64,000 nt of DNA from contig NC_092183.1 of assembly GCF_043641665.1 (NCBI RefSeq), positions 17,901,501 through 17,965,500 on the forward strand. The letters are read 5' to 3'. This document shows, in pieces, positions 36,840 through 51,700 of this stretch. How positions within the stretch are numbered: position 1 is the stretch's first letter; every line of letters begins with the position of its first letter. A model generated the notes under the pieces. That model made no database searches, was not told the origin of the DNA, and saw nothing but the letters and a program-made list of their open reading frames with translations. The stretch is from Enoplosus armatus. Lineage: Eukaryota; Chordata; Actinopteri; Centrarchiformes; Enoplosidae. A program made the position numbers and the translations under genes.

Positions 36840-39800
36840 AATAGTCCATGATTAGGCAAGACAGTTGACAGCACTAAATAAATGGGAGAAAATACAGATG
36901 AAGTTAACAGAGTAGAGGGACCATCATTAAAATGGACGACCACAGGGTTTAGTCATGGAGTGGCTAAAACCCAAAACTCCAACATGTTTCAGCCAGACCA
37001 TGAGCTCACGAGGGAGCAGGACATCAAATGCCTCAGACATGACATGCTCCATAATTCTTGGTCATATGGGCTTTGAGTCAATTTTACATTACAATTTACA
37101 TTAGTAATGTAGATATTATGGCAAATGTAGGACAGTGGTAAATGTTATTTGAACATATAAAATATTAGAAGCAAAACAGACCACACATAGAATCAAAGTT
37201 AGAATTGACACCTTTTTCCAGAGCAACTGATATATTACACAAATAATATTGTATATATGGAAAAAATTGGTTAAGTTAATTGGACTGATGCTCTTGGATA
37301 ATAATTACATGTGTTGGAGAAGAGTTTAACATTTTTTCCTGCATCATACCTTTCATTAGAGTTTTTACAAGCCCTCAGATGAATCTAAGCTTGAACTGTT
37401 GATTTAATTTGTTTTCATAATGTGGGTGTTGCAAAGTGATTTAAGGTCCCACAAATAAAAAATTAAGTTGGCAGTCTTGTGTTATTGCTATTTTTGAAAC
37501 CTTACTGAACCTGTGTTTTAATTTAAGTAAATCAAATTATCCATCCATTTCAATGGAACTATCTTCTCTCTGGCAAGAAAAAAAAAAAAAAAAAAAAAAG
37601 AGTGTCAGCACCTCTGGCAGTAACCATGATGACGACAGACAAATGGACTGAGCCAGATGTCACAGTGCGGTCAGGAAGCCTGTAAAATGGTTATAAAGTT
37701 GTACACAGTGGTGACAGTGGTCACAAACTGACATAAACCTGGGTTTTTAAAACTAAAAAAAGGCAGCTATTTGCCAGTCTATAGTATTCTGTTGCTCTCC
37801 TCTTGTTTAACTATCTCTGTAATGAGAGCGAAAGACAGACAGAAAGACAGAGAGAACTGTAAGGAGTCCCTGAGGGGACATAAAGCTCAAAACTCGGCTC
37901 TCATTAGGACTGATCACTTAGTCTGACATGGCATTACAGGATGGAGAGACTCTATAAACGTCCTCATAGTGGAAGTCCTATGTAAGGCATTGTCAATGAG
38001 AGACTAGTTGTGCGAGACCGACACACTTTTGCTCTTGTCAAACATCTGTCTAGGTTACTCATCAGTGGGAGCTCTAATAGTGAGATCTTCATATATTCCC
38101 TTCCAAAGATGATCAAAAGCTACACAGCTAATGAAGGAAACGGTGACATCTAGCTGAGATTAAAGGGAGCTCTGTGTCAAAGAAGCATGAAATCTTTTAA
38201 GAGAGAAAAAAACCCACTTACTCTTAAGTAATCAAATGTTACAATGAGTAATACCTTTCTACGAAACCACGTAAGTGTTGCCACCACAGTTTTTCATAAA
38301 GTGCCTAAAATATCACAGGAGGGAAGTCAGTCAAAACAGAACTTCCTTTCACATGTCCACCACAGCTTGAAGCAGCTGTAGCAGCCTCGTCTGTCCATCT
38401 GTCCAACTACCTGATTGCCTCGCTGGCTCTCTCTTCCTTGTTTGTTTTTCCCAACATATTTTCCTTTGCCAACTGCTCCAACACCATCCCCTGTAATTCC
38501 TGAGAGAACTCGAGAACTTGATTCAGATTTTTCCCTCAGTTCCTCACATATTCCTTTCCTGCTTTCATCAACTCATCCCTCCCTCTGTTTGCTGCCCCTC
38601 ACCTGTTTCTAGGCAGTGTCCTCATCTTTGCATCAGCCCCTCCTGGGCCCCAGTATTTATTCTGTCCTCCATTGGTCCCTCTGTTTCGGCTTTCACCCAC
38701 AAACAAAGACTGCGTCACCTCCTGGCTGGAGCCTTCATCCTTAGGGTAGCTGCCATCACTGGAGAATAAGAAAAATATATACAGTCATTAAAGAATATCA
38801 TACACATATGTGAACATGTTTATAATGTTTTATGATTTTTAGGGATGAAAGCAGAAGGGAAGAAAAGGCACTGTGGTAAGCAAGAAAGAGCAGCTTGTGA
38901 CCACACAGGAACTTTAAAGTGTCTGCTTTTTGCTCAGTACCTATCAATCATGAGGGGTTCTTGGCCAATTCATCTGGCAGGGAGAGAAGAAAGGCAAATA
39001 TGGCGGAATAAAATCACAAGGCTGTATGAGCAGAGTGATTAAGATAAGTACACACCTGGCAAAGGATAATCCCACTCCATTGTCTGCAAAGCTGTTCAGA
39101 GAAAGAACAGTTAGTCTTACAAAATGTCAAGTGAATGAAATAACATGAGGTGAGAGAATTTTGCTATCACTTGAATCAATTGAATGCATTAAATGAATGA
39201 TTAAAAAAGATAAGAATTCATCAAAGTACCTATCGAATAAAGTGGAACCATCTGATAATGTATTCAAAATGATATCTGGTACTTCATAAAAATAATTCAT
39301 TGTTAGCACTTCAAAAACGAGAATCAATCCAAGGTTGAACATAAAGTTGGATCAAATGGTAAAAATTATGTTACAAACAGTGAATGATGTCATTATAGGG
39401 AGTTGTGGTGGGATTACATCATACTACCAGCACAAACTGGCAACATCCCAGTCCCCCCCCTCCTTTTTTGGGACCATCCTTTCATTTTTCATCAGAAACA
39501 TCCTCAGTCCTTATTTCTCTAAACAGGGTTCGTACAGCTTTTGGTTTACTCACTTGAAACCAGATTGTGTTGAAAATCAATCTTCAATCAAATGCAAGCC
39601 TAACCTTGAAAACATAACTGTTAGCATTTTCCAAACTTTCAAGACGTTGTAAGAACCCTGTCTTAAGGACATTACAGGAATCACATCATGGCCTATGAGC
39701 CGCCTCACCCAGAGTTCTGGATGACGATGTCACCTCCCCGTATCCACGCTCCTAGGTCGTTGTTCTTGAAGGAGATCAGAGTGTCGACGACTGCCGCCAC

Positions 39801-40704
39801 CCGAGGACGGCTAGGGTCAGCATTCTGGTGTGGTCTGAATCTAAAAAAACACACATGTAAATACATAAACGTTACTATTATAATGATTTTCCATTGACTA
39901 CATTCATTAACTCGCAAGCTTTCTCCGTCACTACAACATCAAACCAAATCTTTTCCACTTATTTTTCCGCACATGTGGTCCTCATGAAGGTCAATGCACA
40001 AGACAACACATATATGCACACACACACAAGATAAATTTAGCCAACTTTTGGGGGGTTACGAGTGACTCACGGACCTGATAATCCTAATGTCATCATGCTA
40101 TAAATCTGCACAGACATAATTTATAAGTAGACTAAAAGTGAAAAGCCCCACTGCTGAACTCTGGAGACAGCCGGCCTCAATGCTCATTGTCCCCCACAAT
40201 GCGCACTATGGGTGGCATTGCAGAAGAGGACATTGTGTCATTAAATACAAAAGGAGCACGAATGTGCCAAGAAAAGATTTATGGCCATCTGCCCATTAGA
40301 TTAGGAAAATTTGAACAAACCAAAAATTGTCTTCCAAAATGGACAGGGCTCATCCTCTTTTTTTCAGCCTAATGATGCCACTCAATTCAGATCAGAGCTC
40401 ACCTTCAGGTTGGTATTTATGCTCTGGGTACCATGAATATCCACAAAGTTTAAGGAAATCTGGTTGTTAGTTTTTAAAATACTGTGTCATGGACCAAAGT
40501 GTTGGTCAAGGGGAAATATGAATGTGCCACTAGATGAAAGGTCAGAGGATCACATAACTCAGAGGGAATCATTCTCTGGGAACTACTAATATCTAATGTC
40601 CTTTACAATCACACAATATACCTCTCTCTCCCTCTCTCTCTTATGTAAGATTCACACTTAGTGTTTTTTTTGCATTTTAACATTTAAAATCCTCCCCCTC
40701 ATAA

Positions 40705-40790
<86 letters not shown>

Positions 40791-42999
40791 CATGGCCAGC
40801 AGTCTCAGTGGACACGTAAGATTTTTTCCATCTAGTTGAGGGCTGTATTTGGGTAAGGAGCTGCAGAGAGGAAACTCTATCTGTGAAGCCTTGTTTTCTC
40901 TGTCAACACAAACCTTCCAGACCTTAACACTTAAATGCAGTGACAGAGTATAAAGCCATCTATCTATCCCAGTCAATGGCCATATCCTAGCAGATATAGA
41001 GCGGGGAGCTATAAATAACTTAATTCACAAACAGTCATTGACAGTGGCATTAAACAAATACATAGTAAACCACAAATACCTTAATATTTACATCGTGTAA
41101 ATGTACACCATGATGCCTACGATCACCCATCATAAGTTATAGGCAAAAACATATACAGGACACTGGTCAGTTATTAGTCACTACTTTTACATACATTCAC
41201 ACCTAACTACTCGAGATGTCCAAAATAATCTTGAGAGATATTATGTCTCTTTACACAGTTTAAATGACAGACTCTATAGTTCTCAAAATGTAAAATGCTA
41301 TTGCACACACATACACACCTGGCACTGTTATCTAGACACAGGTATTCCCGGGGGTCGGCAGCGCTAGCATTGGTGGTCTTCACTCCTTTATCAATGAACA
41401 GCCCGGCCTAGGAAGATGAGAGTATGATTACAGTCAAACACCAAATTTCTCTAAAACTATGGTTAGAGATCCAGGATGGGCCACAGGTCTATTTCTGTTG
41501 AACTGACATAAACAAGACTACTAATATATTTTAAAGTGTGGGACCTGAGGCAATAATAAATTACTAAATTTAAATCCTGGGCTAACACAGTTATAGAGTC
41601 AATGCTGTACAGGGTACTGTGGAAAGCAGGAAAAGTGGTAAACAGAATTCCTGTGAATAATTTATAATGTCTATGAACGTGTAACGTATATTTACATACT
41701 CCATAACATATGAATTAGTTTTATAAGTTTAAAAAATGAATTGTAAAAAGGAAAATGAAATATGCCTGTGTGTTTGTGTGTATGTCATATGTATATGGAA
41801 ACCTGTGCTCTGAGTTGGTCCTGTGGTATAAGCGAGGTATAGTCTTGAAGCTCGGGGCTCCTTCCTCTATAAGAGAGGCTGCTGTGGTCAGGCTGAACAA
41901 AGAACTTACAGTTCACCTGCCCGACTTCTGTCATTACACAACAGAGCACTATTGTGGAGCCTAGTCGTGTGTGTGTTTGTGTGTCCATTTTTGGCAAGAA
42001 CCAAGTGAGTAAGCAGAGAATTATATGCTTTTTTTTTTACAAGTTATAAACACTGTATTTTTCTCTCTATATCTGTCTCTATAAAACAAGGCAGAGACAA
42101 CACCTTAAGGCTTGACACAACCTGGTATATTGTATATGGGGGAGAAAGCACACACTGACTTGAACCTACACCAATAATAATAATTAAAAAAAAGCTTAAA
42201 ATAAGCAACACTGATGATACCTTAAAGTTGGAGTGTACACGGTTGTTGTAAAAAATGCCCAGGGGAGTGAGCTCTGCCTTGGTCTCTGGTACCAGCCCAT
42301 GAGAGTCTCCGGTGGAAGAGCTGTGAAACACAAACCATATGCCAGCGTCCTGGAACAGGAAGGAAGAGGAGAGAAATGATGTGATAAACGAGACAAATCG
42401 TGTTTATGGTACGTGGGGTCAACAGCAGGAATTTCCTTATCTGGATTCATACATACATCATCCATAGGAGAAGGGTTGAAGTAACATACAAAAACAATGA
42501 GCAGAACTGGCCAGGATGTCATACTACAAGCCCCACAGAAGGAATAGGAGTTAATATGAGCTCAATAGCTCATTAAAGCTTACAGTTCAACAAATATACA
42601 GACATTCTCAATATCACATGCATACCCCCTACCAATATGTAGTGCTTTACACAGCCCTCCCCTCGTCTTCTATTTTCTCATATTCTATTAGACACTAAAG
42701 CCTGTTAAATCCCTTTTCATTGATGGATCACTTTGTTATGAGCATAAAAATCTTTCATTTTCATTGTGTAAAGTTCAGGAACACCAAAGCCAGTGCAGCT
42801 TCACGTAATACACCACAGTTCATATATCAATAAGGGGATCTTCTTGTTGATCATTCATTCATAAAAAGTTATTTTGAAGCTGTTTTCTCATATAACTCTG
42901 ATGTTATTACCTGAGAACCAGCAGCTGCATTGCTGATGAGATTGTTGTTGGGGTTGGCGATCCAGAATGTTGAAACTGCCCTGGAAAACATCCCCACCG

Positions 43000-43031
<32 letters not shown>

Positions 43032-43216
43032 AAGACAGAGACATACACACACAGACATGCAAGCAGAAAAAGATATTAAAAAGAAGAACCTTGGCATAAC
43101 AGAGACGATGACTAATAAGCAGAAGACAGAGATCAAAGAATCCTGTGGTCTTTAAAAATTCCCTCAATAATCCACCTCTCCAACATAAACCCTGGACAGG
43201 CACAGCTCTGCCAACA

Positions 43217-43271
<55 letters not shown>

Positions 43272-46200
43272 ACTCCTGCCTTGCTGCTTCTCTCAAAGAG
43301 GCACTTTTCTTGTTCTTGCTACGACATAAAAACATCCCGTGGAGAGTAGGGGTTGTTATTGCATGGATAAAACCACCCCGCCAATATCTCTCTCACACTA
43401 TATTTCTAACTACAGTATCTCTTTCACATGGACATGGACCCTCTGTCTTCTGTCAGGGTACGTCTGCACTATCTCACAAGGCTTGCCACACTGACCAGTG
43501 TTTCCTCTAGGATATTTTTCAGCAGCGGCGGGGGGGGGGGGGGGGGGGGGGTTGTTGTACCAGGGTTGTCTCTAATTTGCTAATGCAAAGTATTAACTTG
43601 TCAATAATCATAACTATTCATACATAACTATTCAGGCTGAGATTGGTCAGTTCATGATGACAATGACCAGTGCATCGACTTTATGAAAAGTTGAACATGT
43701 TAGCTTAATAGCCAGCTAGCAAACTTTGCTTATCTTATCTCTATTGTCTTCTGTCTTATGCCTTCAGCTGCAGAACCTAGACTGACCTAACAGTTGACCT
43801 GATATTGAGGATCTTGAGGAGGAGCATGTGGGCTGGTACATAATCAAAGCGGGCCGACAACGCATCTCTCTCGCTCTTGTTTTTGTATAATAGGCTGTTC
43901 AAGCGGCCCCCCGGGATTTCTCCCGGTGCTCCCCACGGCCAGTCCAACTATGCTCTGCCCTGTTTGTCACTCTGCCTCAGGAGAAAATGCTGTACTCGCG
44001 CTGTTGTTTATTTGGTTGTAATGACTTTGTGAGTGATTGACATCCTGTCAATGTTCCAGTTGCTCTTCCTCAAAGTGAAGGAAAATGTATATAACAGAAA
44101 CACTGCTGACACTTGACTGAGAGTTGTGGGAGATTTAAAAGTGGCACAAATTGTTTGTGTTGATTTGGACCCACTGTTTAGTGTTTTCAAAGATAAAGTA
44201 GTTTCAGTGTCTACTATATTGCCCTTCATAAATATCAAGCTACTTCGAGTCAAGATGTTGGCTCAGGGCTTGGCAAGCATCTTTGCACTGCCCCCACTAT
44301 TTTCTGTCATTATAATTATCCTCAGTCTTATTCTTGACAAGACCCCAGGTTCTCTGAATTGCAGCTGTTGCTGGTGGATGTATTAGGCATTTTATATTAA
44401 AATGATAATAAGAAAGAGCCTCTTTCTGTTCACTGATATGAATGCAATTGGACCTCCATGTGTACATGATGGTGGTTCAGAAAGTCTGCACTGTCTGTAT
44501 TACCAACATCACTACAACAACAGGATAATTTGTGACAAAGTAAAGACAACACTCTAAACTTTAAGTGTACTGTATTGATGTTTCTGAGATGATCATTTTA
44601 AACCAGTGTGAGTACTTACAGAGCAGTTATGGATCTGTGGTAGAAGTTAAAAACTGTAAAGACTACTTTATTTACTCTGATGGGTGTGTAAACTTCAACA
44701 TACACTGGTAGAGCATTGATTTTTACACCCACATTTTGATAACAATTAAATAACTGTACAGTTTTGTAAAGTAATCAAACACAAGCTCTTGACTTGCTGT
44801 GGTTGTTGAGCAATGCACCGTAACTACTCATAAACATGTTCTTGATGATGGTGCAGAAACTGTTTTATCGCTTTGCTCTGTAGTCATATAACTCGCCAGA
44901 GACATACAGAGTCATTCTCCTAATGTCTTACTTGCACTCTGTGCTGGGTGAGGGAGTGTAGCCCTTGTAGACTTTGTCCTTAATGCTGGTGCAGAGGGTG
45001 TCATTGCGGTCAGTGGGCAGCAGAGTCCCAGGTCGAGTCAGCAGGCCAAGGTTATGGTAGAAAGTGTTACGCTGCTCAATCCCATCCTCAAGGAAGAAAC
45101 AGTGACCCAAGGTGTCATAGCCTACAGTGTTCTTCACCTGGGAGAATGAAAGAAGATCACACGATATTAAAAAAGGAGGCTTTTTAGAGCTTTTACACTT
45201 CTCAACAGGAGAGAAAAATAAACACAGTACTATATCCCATTCATGGCAATCTTTCCCTTTCCAAGGAAGAGGTAGTTTACACCCAATGGAAATATGCAGA
45301 AAATCCTGGTAAACAAGAGGGCTAAGACAACATTTGTTAGTTAGGAAAATACAGTATGTTCCAACTGCTAGATGTGCCTGCCTTCTTTAATACTTAAAAT
45401 TCCTGCAAAGATTTCCATACAAAGACCATGTTTTATTAAACCCATCTGAAGCTATGTAGAGAATGATGGTATCAAGAGAGCTGTCGAAGAGGATACACAA
45501 AAAGAGAATATTAACATGGTCACTGTGCCAGAGGGGAAACAGGAAAAACAGCGAGTCAAACAATGTTATTCAAAACTTTGTTTCCTCGATGCAGCTTTGG
45601 AAGAATGTTTACAATCCTATGGCCTCAAGGACAAAAGTTAACCCATCACCGTGTGACGCACGCACACACACAAAGACATTGTGATTTTGCAGTTGACAGA
45701 CATACTTTTGTGAAGATGTCATATGATTTCACAAATCCAGCAAGTATATAAAAACATTTACAGTGGTCCAAAGTAAGGGACTAATTACAGGGGACTAATT
45801 GTAAACTATTGTACCTCTTTCCAAATAAATTTCTAGACAGGTAATTCTAAGGTGGAGAAAGATATGGGACATGATGGTTTGAAGAGAGAGACTAAGGAAA
45901 GAAGGAGAGGGAGAGGAAGAAAAAGGAGGAAACAAGCCATTACAGTAATCCAGTGATGGAGGCTGTAACTGATGAGTATTCAACAGCTAACTTCACATGG
46001 AAGTTATTAGTCAGGGCTCTCTCACACATCCTCCAAACATACAGATGTTTTCATGTGCCCTCATCTGTCTCTTCTTTGTCCTCACATACATTATAGACTC
46101 ATCGCACACACTTTACTAACCAGCAAACCATTGGTGGCGTGGATGGTGAGGCAGCGGGAGAAGGAGTGGTGTATAGAGAGTCCGTCCACATAGGTGGGCT

Positions 46201-47810
46201 CCCAGTAGCCTCCCCTCTGGTCCACATCCCCGCACATGTGGAAGTGGAGGGGGTAGCGGCTTTTCTCGCCCTGCTGGCCCATGTTCTTCAGCTCCACGTG
46301 GGACAGATGAACTGATGAGAAGTTACCAAAGATCTGGCGGGGTGGGAGAGAGAGAGAACAAAAAAAGGCAAGAGTGGAGAATAAGTCGCCAAAGAGATGG
46401 TGATTTTAATCGATAGATCAAGCAAGAACAATGAGCTATTATACAACGCTAAAGTAAATCACTCTGGCCTTGTGGAGGGTAACACAAGGTTCATATTATG
46501 CCACAAAAGTAGGCTAACTGCCGACCCACTCTGGTCCAATTAAAGGTTTAAGTCTAAAGTATGATTTTCTGTTTGTCTATGATCCCACTGGGATATGAAC
46601 TATAGCTTCGTTGGCATCATGCTCCAGAGGGTCAAACTGCGCCAAAACCACCGATGTTCCTCTTGATGAATAAGAGATGTGATAGAAGTTATGGAGGCAT
46701 AACTTAAAAGCTAAACACACATAGGGATGCACATATGCAAAACGCAGCCAATAGTTAAACATGAACGCCAACAAATATTCCAATACAAATATGCTGTATA
46801 ATGTTCCCTAGGAGGTCCTTTTGTGGGTATGGCATAATCCACACAGTCTGGTTCCTGTTAAGAAGGTATTGGCCAATCCCTCCAGCTAACTGTAACTCCT
46901 CCACACACACGCACACACAAACAACACACAGATAACAAGCTAATCGTTTTTACAGTATTTACATTGCACATGATGCCTTAGGACATGAATACTTGCTGTG
47001 TACGCATCCATGCAAAGACACACATATGCTTGAGTTCTTGCATGCATATATACATATTCACACAACAGACTGACAAGACTACCAAAAGAGTTATATCTAT
47101 GTTCAGATGGGAGTAGTGTGAAAAATGGATTAAGAAAGTACGTGATGTGTGATGTCTCTATTGCTGAGGTCTGTTAATTTGGGGGTGGGGAGGTCAATCA
47201 TTTTAGAGGCATATTGTGTAATATAAGTGGATGTATTTTTGTTGGAGACAGTTAATATGGTAAAAAAAAATTGAAGAAAACAAAAGTGGCTAGAGCGGAT
47301 TTTGTTTAGCACAAGGGGGTCAGTTACATAGAGTCTAAGGAATGTTATTGTGTATTTTCCACAAAAGTGAATGAAATTGTACCATCATTAACCAAATTAC
47401 AGTGAACTCATTGCCTATATAGAGACCCATGTAGGCAAGGGAGGATTTGATGCGCCACTTGCGTCAGTGTCGTCAGTGTTATCTTCTGATAAGTGTCAGC
47501 CATAAAAATAAAAGCTTCATGTAGTGGCAGAGAAGAGAAAAACAGAGAGAGAGAACAGGAGTGAGAGAAGCAGTAGTACTTCACATAACAAAGTGAAGTA
47601 GGAACATGAATGACCCCTCTCATTTAAGACGGTATAGAAATATAGAATGTATGAACACTTTAGCTCTGCAGTACAGAAACTGTCATGCAGATTACTGCAG
47701 ACACAGTGACCTTTAATGAGAAGGTTAAGTCATGCTGAAACATGCAGATTCATACATCAGCAAATACAAACATAAAGCACAGTATAAACAAGGGACTATG
47801 CTATAAAAAT

Positions 47811-47845
<35 letters not shown>

Positions 47846-48678
47846 ACAAGGCACACAAGGCACACAAGGCACACAAGGCACACAAGGCACACAAGGCACA
47901 CCTTGATGTGGCCTCCATAGGTGTCATGGTTGTAGAACTGGCACATGTTGTTTCCGTAACACAAGTTTTCCATTTCTCCGTAGATGAGAATGTTTCTGGA
48001 GAGCAGAGCCACTTCAGCACGCATGTCGACTCCATCTATGATCTCTCCAACATGGTTATACTGAGGCTTCCCTGGGCAGAACAGACAGGTAGATTCTTGG
48101 TCATATGCGACAACTAAGAAACATCTGGTACACAATTGGACAAAAAAGGTGCAAGGCATTATTTTTTACACTTAATAGTGTATGATTAGAAATGTCATTC
48201 ACTGTATTCCATCTCAAGAAAGCAGAAAATACAACGAACACTGGAGGAAACTCAATTGTACTTAATAACATAACAACATAATTTGGTTTCACGTTCTTTT
48301 GGAACCTTTCTTAGCCATACTGAGCCCTTTTGATCAAAATACCAGCTTAATATAAAGTGTTGAAACAAACAGGTAATGGCATTCAAACTAAACTAAGGTA
48401 TTATATTTCTGAAAAGGGTGTGCTTCCAACTGTCAACCACAGGAAGTATGCCTGGCAGCACACACTAAAATATAAACGACTACCCACGCCCCAAAACCAA
48501 CCAACGGAAATAATAAGACAAGTAAAAGCAAAAGTAATCAAAGTCATATGAAACACTAAATAATCAGCTCTTCGATGATGTGGAAAGTACCCTTGCCCAC
48601 AGGGTACAGCTGCCAATGATAACGCACAGCAGTACTCCAGCTGCTCAGCCCTTCCTCGAGGAAGCAACACAAAAATTA

Positions 48679-48772
<94 letters not shown>

Positions 48773-51700
48773 TACACCCTTCTCTCCAGGAAGGGAGTTG
48801 GCGTGGAATGAGATCAAGAAATATGTGTGATAGAGAGATGGACAATAAGTAACTAACAGATTGTTAGAGAACGACATTAGACGAGAAAAAGAAGGTAGAG
48901 GATGTGAAGCAGAGGCGATGTTTCTAAATCCATACAGCCACTGTGGTTATTATAAGATGACGTTACCAAAACATACGCTGACAATCTCTTTTTAGCCTCC
49001 TCCAATAATCTTACATCACTGTAACAGCTGGACAGGAAACACCACATCTGCTAATCACATTTATTGACTATATTGAAGTGTAAGATTTTCTCTGTCTTCT
49101 TCTGGTGTTGGCACGACATTGGTCACGAGTCTTCTCATAAGCTTTCTAATATGAAATATGTCTGTACTGTAGTTGCCATATCTCTTCCTTCCTTATTCTT
49201 TCTGTTCTTCAACACATTTTAGAGGAACTGTACAGCTCAAAATAGAACCTGCAGTACAAACCTGGAGTCAGTCTACAAGTCACACACACAAAAGAAGTGG
49301 GCCCTCAGACTCTGTGGTGCACTAACACAGATGAAGCTAGCCATAGCAACCAAACCTTTTCTCTCAATGCACACGCACCACTGTCCTCTTTCTCACCTTG
49401 TATCCTGACCTGCCTGCTGCTGCAGTGAGGGCAGGGCAACAAGGTAAACTCTTCAGCCTGGTGCATGGAGTAGTCTGTGCTGGCAACCACAATCTGATCC
49501 CCGGGTTGCCAGGTCTGCTGCACTTCATCCTGCAAGTTCAGCACCACTTGGTCCACAGCATCCACTTGGAAGCCTGAGATGGGGAAACCTGGGGGGACAT
49601 AATACTTAATTGAAAAAGAAACATGAGGGACAAGAAAATATAACAGCACAGAGCAGAATTCTGAAGCATTTTTATTATCTTTAATAAATATGGATTATAC
49701 CTTGTTTAAAGAATTAAAGATAACCATGATTTTGAACATAAACAGCAGTTAATACAGTTCAATTGTGGGCAATATCAACCAAAATAATTTTGTAAAACCA
49801 GGAAACAGGAAAGAGAACCCCAGGAAATGTTATCATTTTACACTTTATGATCCACAGCACAATTGCGTCAAAATGTATTTTACAAGGTGTGGGCACGCAC
49901 AGCCGCAATAAATAAAGACAGCCTCACCCAAACCACACACACACACACTTACATCTGCTTTATGACCTGCGATTTGTCATAACGGTGTGGTCACAAAAAC
50001 ACTGTCACCCACACAGTTACAAGAATGTCTTTCATGTCCAGATGATTGATCTGTAAGTTGGCATGTGGTAAACCGAATCCTTCCCCCCTCCAAACCCTTT
50101 ACCCGTTCAAAGCTAGAGAAACCTGTCCATTTCACCTGGACAGCCTCCATGATACTGAAGCCTATTATTGTGAATAACTACAGACAAATAGCATCAAACA
50201 TAGACAACCCACATGAAATGACAGAAGGCGCAAACTAAGAACTAAAATAAATGGCTGATACTGTCAACACTGACCCATATATGTTAAGCTGCTTTTGATA
50301 TTGATTCCCTTATAAACCGTCTCTTACCATTCTTCCACTCGCTGTAGGCGCTGACCGAGAAGCCCACTCCGTCCACGGCGGTGAAGTTCCGTCTTGCCAG
50401 AGCTCTCCCTCCTGTGTCATGGTTTTCATGTTCCCTAACGTCCTCTGAGCATGACGTGTTACCACCGCCTACCACTGAGACCAAAGCCCATGCCTGTCTG
50501 GAGAGACCAGAGGGATGAAGAGAAAAGTGTGAGAGAGACAGAAAAAAGAGGGAGTCATTTTCAGACGTAACTAGTCATGTACTATACTAGTTTCACACAT
50601 CCGTATCAAAGAACATCGAGGGATCAAGTTCTCAGCCTCACGTCTTCCATAGACTTTCTTTGGATGATGAAAATGACCTTGAAGTGTAGCTGAAAGTGAC
50701 TGCAAACTCACTGTCAACACTTGTTACTGGTTCATTATTACATCACTCGATTCATCTATTACCTGGCTCACATTTGTGCATTAACACACACAAACAGTGT
50801 TTTAATCATTTTACAGGCTCACTGAAAAGTTAATGGTACCTCATATAGTCTATTTAACAGTAGTTTTGTCTGTGCACCAGACATTATTTGTGACAGGCGA
50901 CCCCAACCAACATGTTAAGCCGCTGAAAGGTAATAGTAGCTGCAGTAGCTAGAGGCAGCACCAGAATTAGTGGACCAGTGTCAGTGTAGGAGGCTTTCAA
51001 TGAAACATTAGTCAAGATAATAACATAATGTCTAACAGATGTGACAGCTTGTCAGATAAAGGGTGTGACCTAAACTGCATGATAAAGTTTCTCTGTGTCT
51101 GTGTGAGTCAGGCATCAGGGTGAAGATGTGTCGATCACACACACAAACACCTTCCACTAGTCTATACTGTTATAGATACTATAGATCATAAAAGACAGAC
51201 ACTTGCACAGGGTATCTGAAAAAGAGATTAAACTAGTCACTAGTGTAAAGCCCTGTAGGCCAAATGCCTGTAATGAGTCTGAGGCAGGATAGGAGGTGAG
51301 AAAGGTGCAGGCGACTGAATGTCAGAGTGAATGTCATGTAATAATAAAAAGACAATGAGAGGTAGTAAACTAAAGAAAGGATATCGGAGAAGTCGAGGGA
51401 TTATTAAAATGAGGACAGAGGATTTTCAGGAATGACTCAGAGGAATAATGGGTGTATCTGCCACATCCAGAACTTCATTCAAATCCAACTTTTGCTCCAA
51501 GTCCTCCCTTCTTACTCCATTGCACACTATCTTATAAAGCAGGAATGTCAAGAAAATCATTTTTGCATGAGATTACAATGATTAAATAAAAAGGAGAGGC
51601 TGAAATAATTTGAGTAGAGGAGCTTGAGGGAGTGGATGGCGAAAGGGATTGGGCGTGCTTTTGAGGGCGTCTGACCTAAAACAAGACAGTGTACTGCGAC

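Larger units (their letters stand above)
42981..44931 (-). other. cemip2: cemip2 intron 8
   Basis: 1.95-kb intron holding two CA tracts (42999-43027 and 43217-43267), a G22 run and a probable transposon fragment starting near 43496. No exon is seen. Confidence 0.8.
46334..47901 (-). other. cemip2: cemip2 intron 6
   Basis: 1.57-kb intron. Its first 90 bp in the sense direction are repeats (six GTGTGCCTT units, then TG); the remainder has nothing recognisable. Confidence 0.8.

Noticed and set aside
47725..47901. cemip2 exon 6 extended through Val-Cys-Leu units as coding sequence
   Set aside because: Human and other family members join HIK or HIM directly to the residues of exon 7, and phase 0 splicing at 47901 restores that. 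The repeat frame runs into intron sequence.
47848..47901. Possible CRISPR-like or gene-regulatory repeat array
   Set aside because: Units are 9 bp with no spacers, in a eukaryotic intron; this is a minisatellite.
48401..48877. 158-codon minus-strand open frame across a CA tract
   Set aside because: Most of it is Cys-Val repeat from the microsatellite inside cemip2 intron 5.
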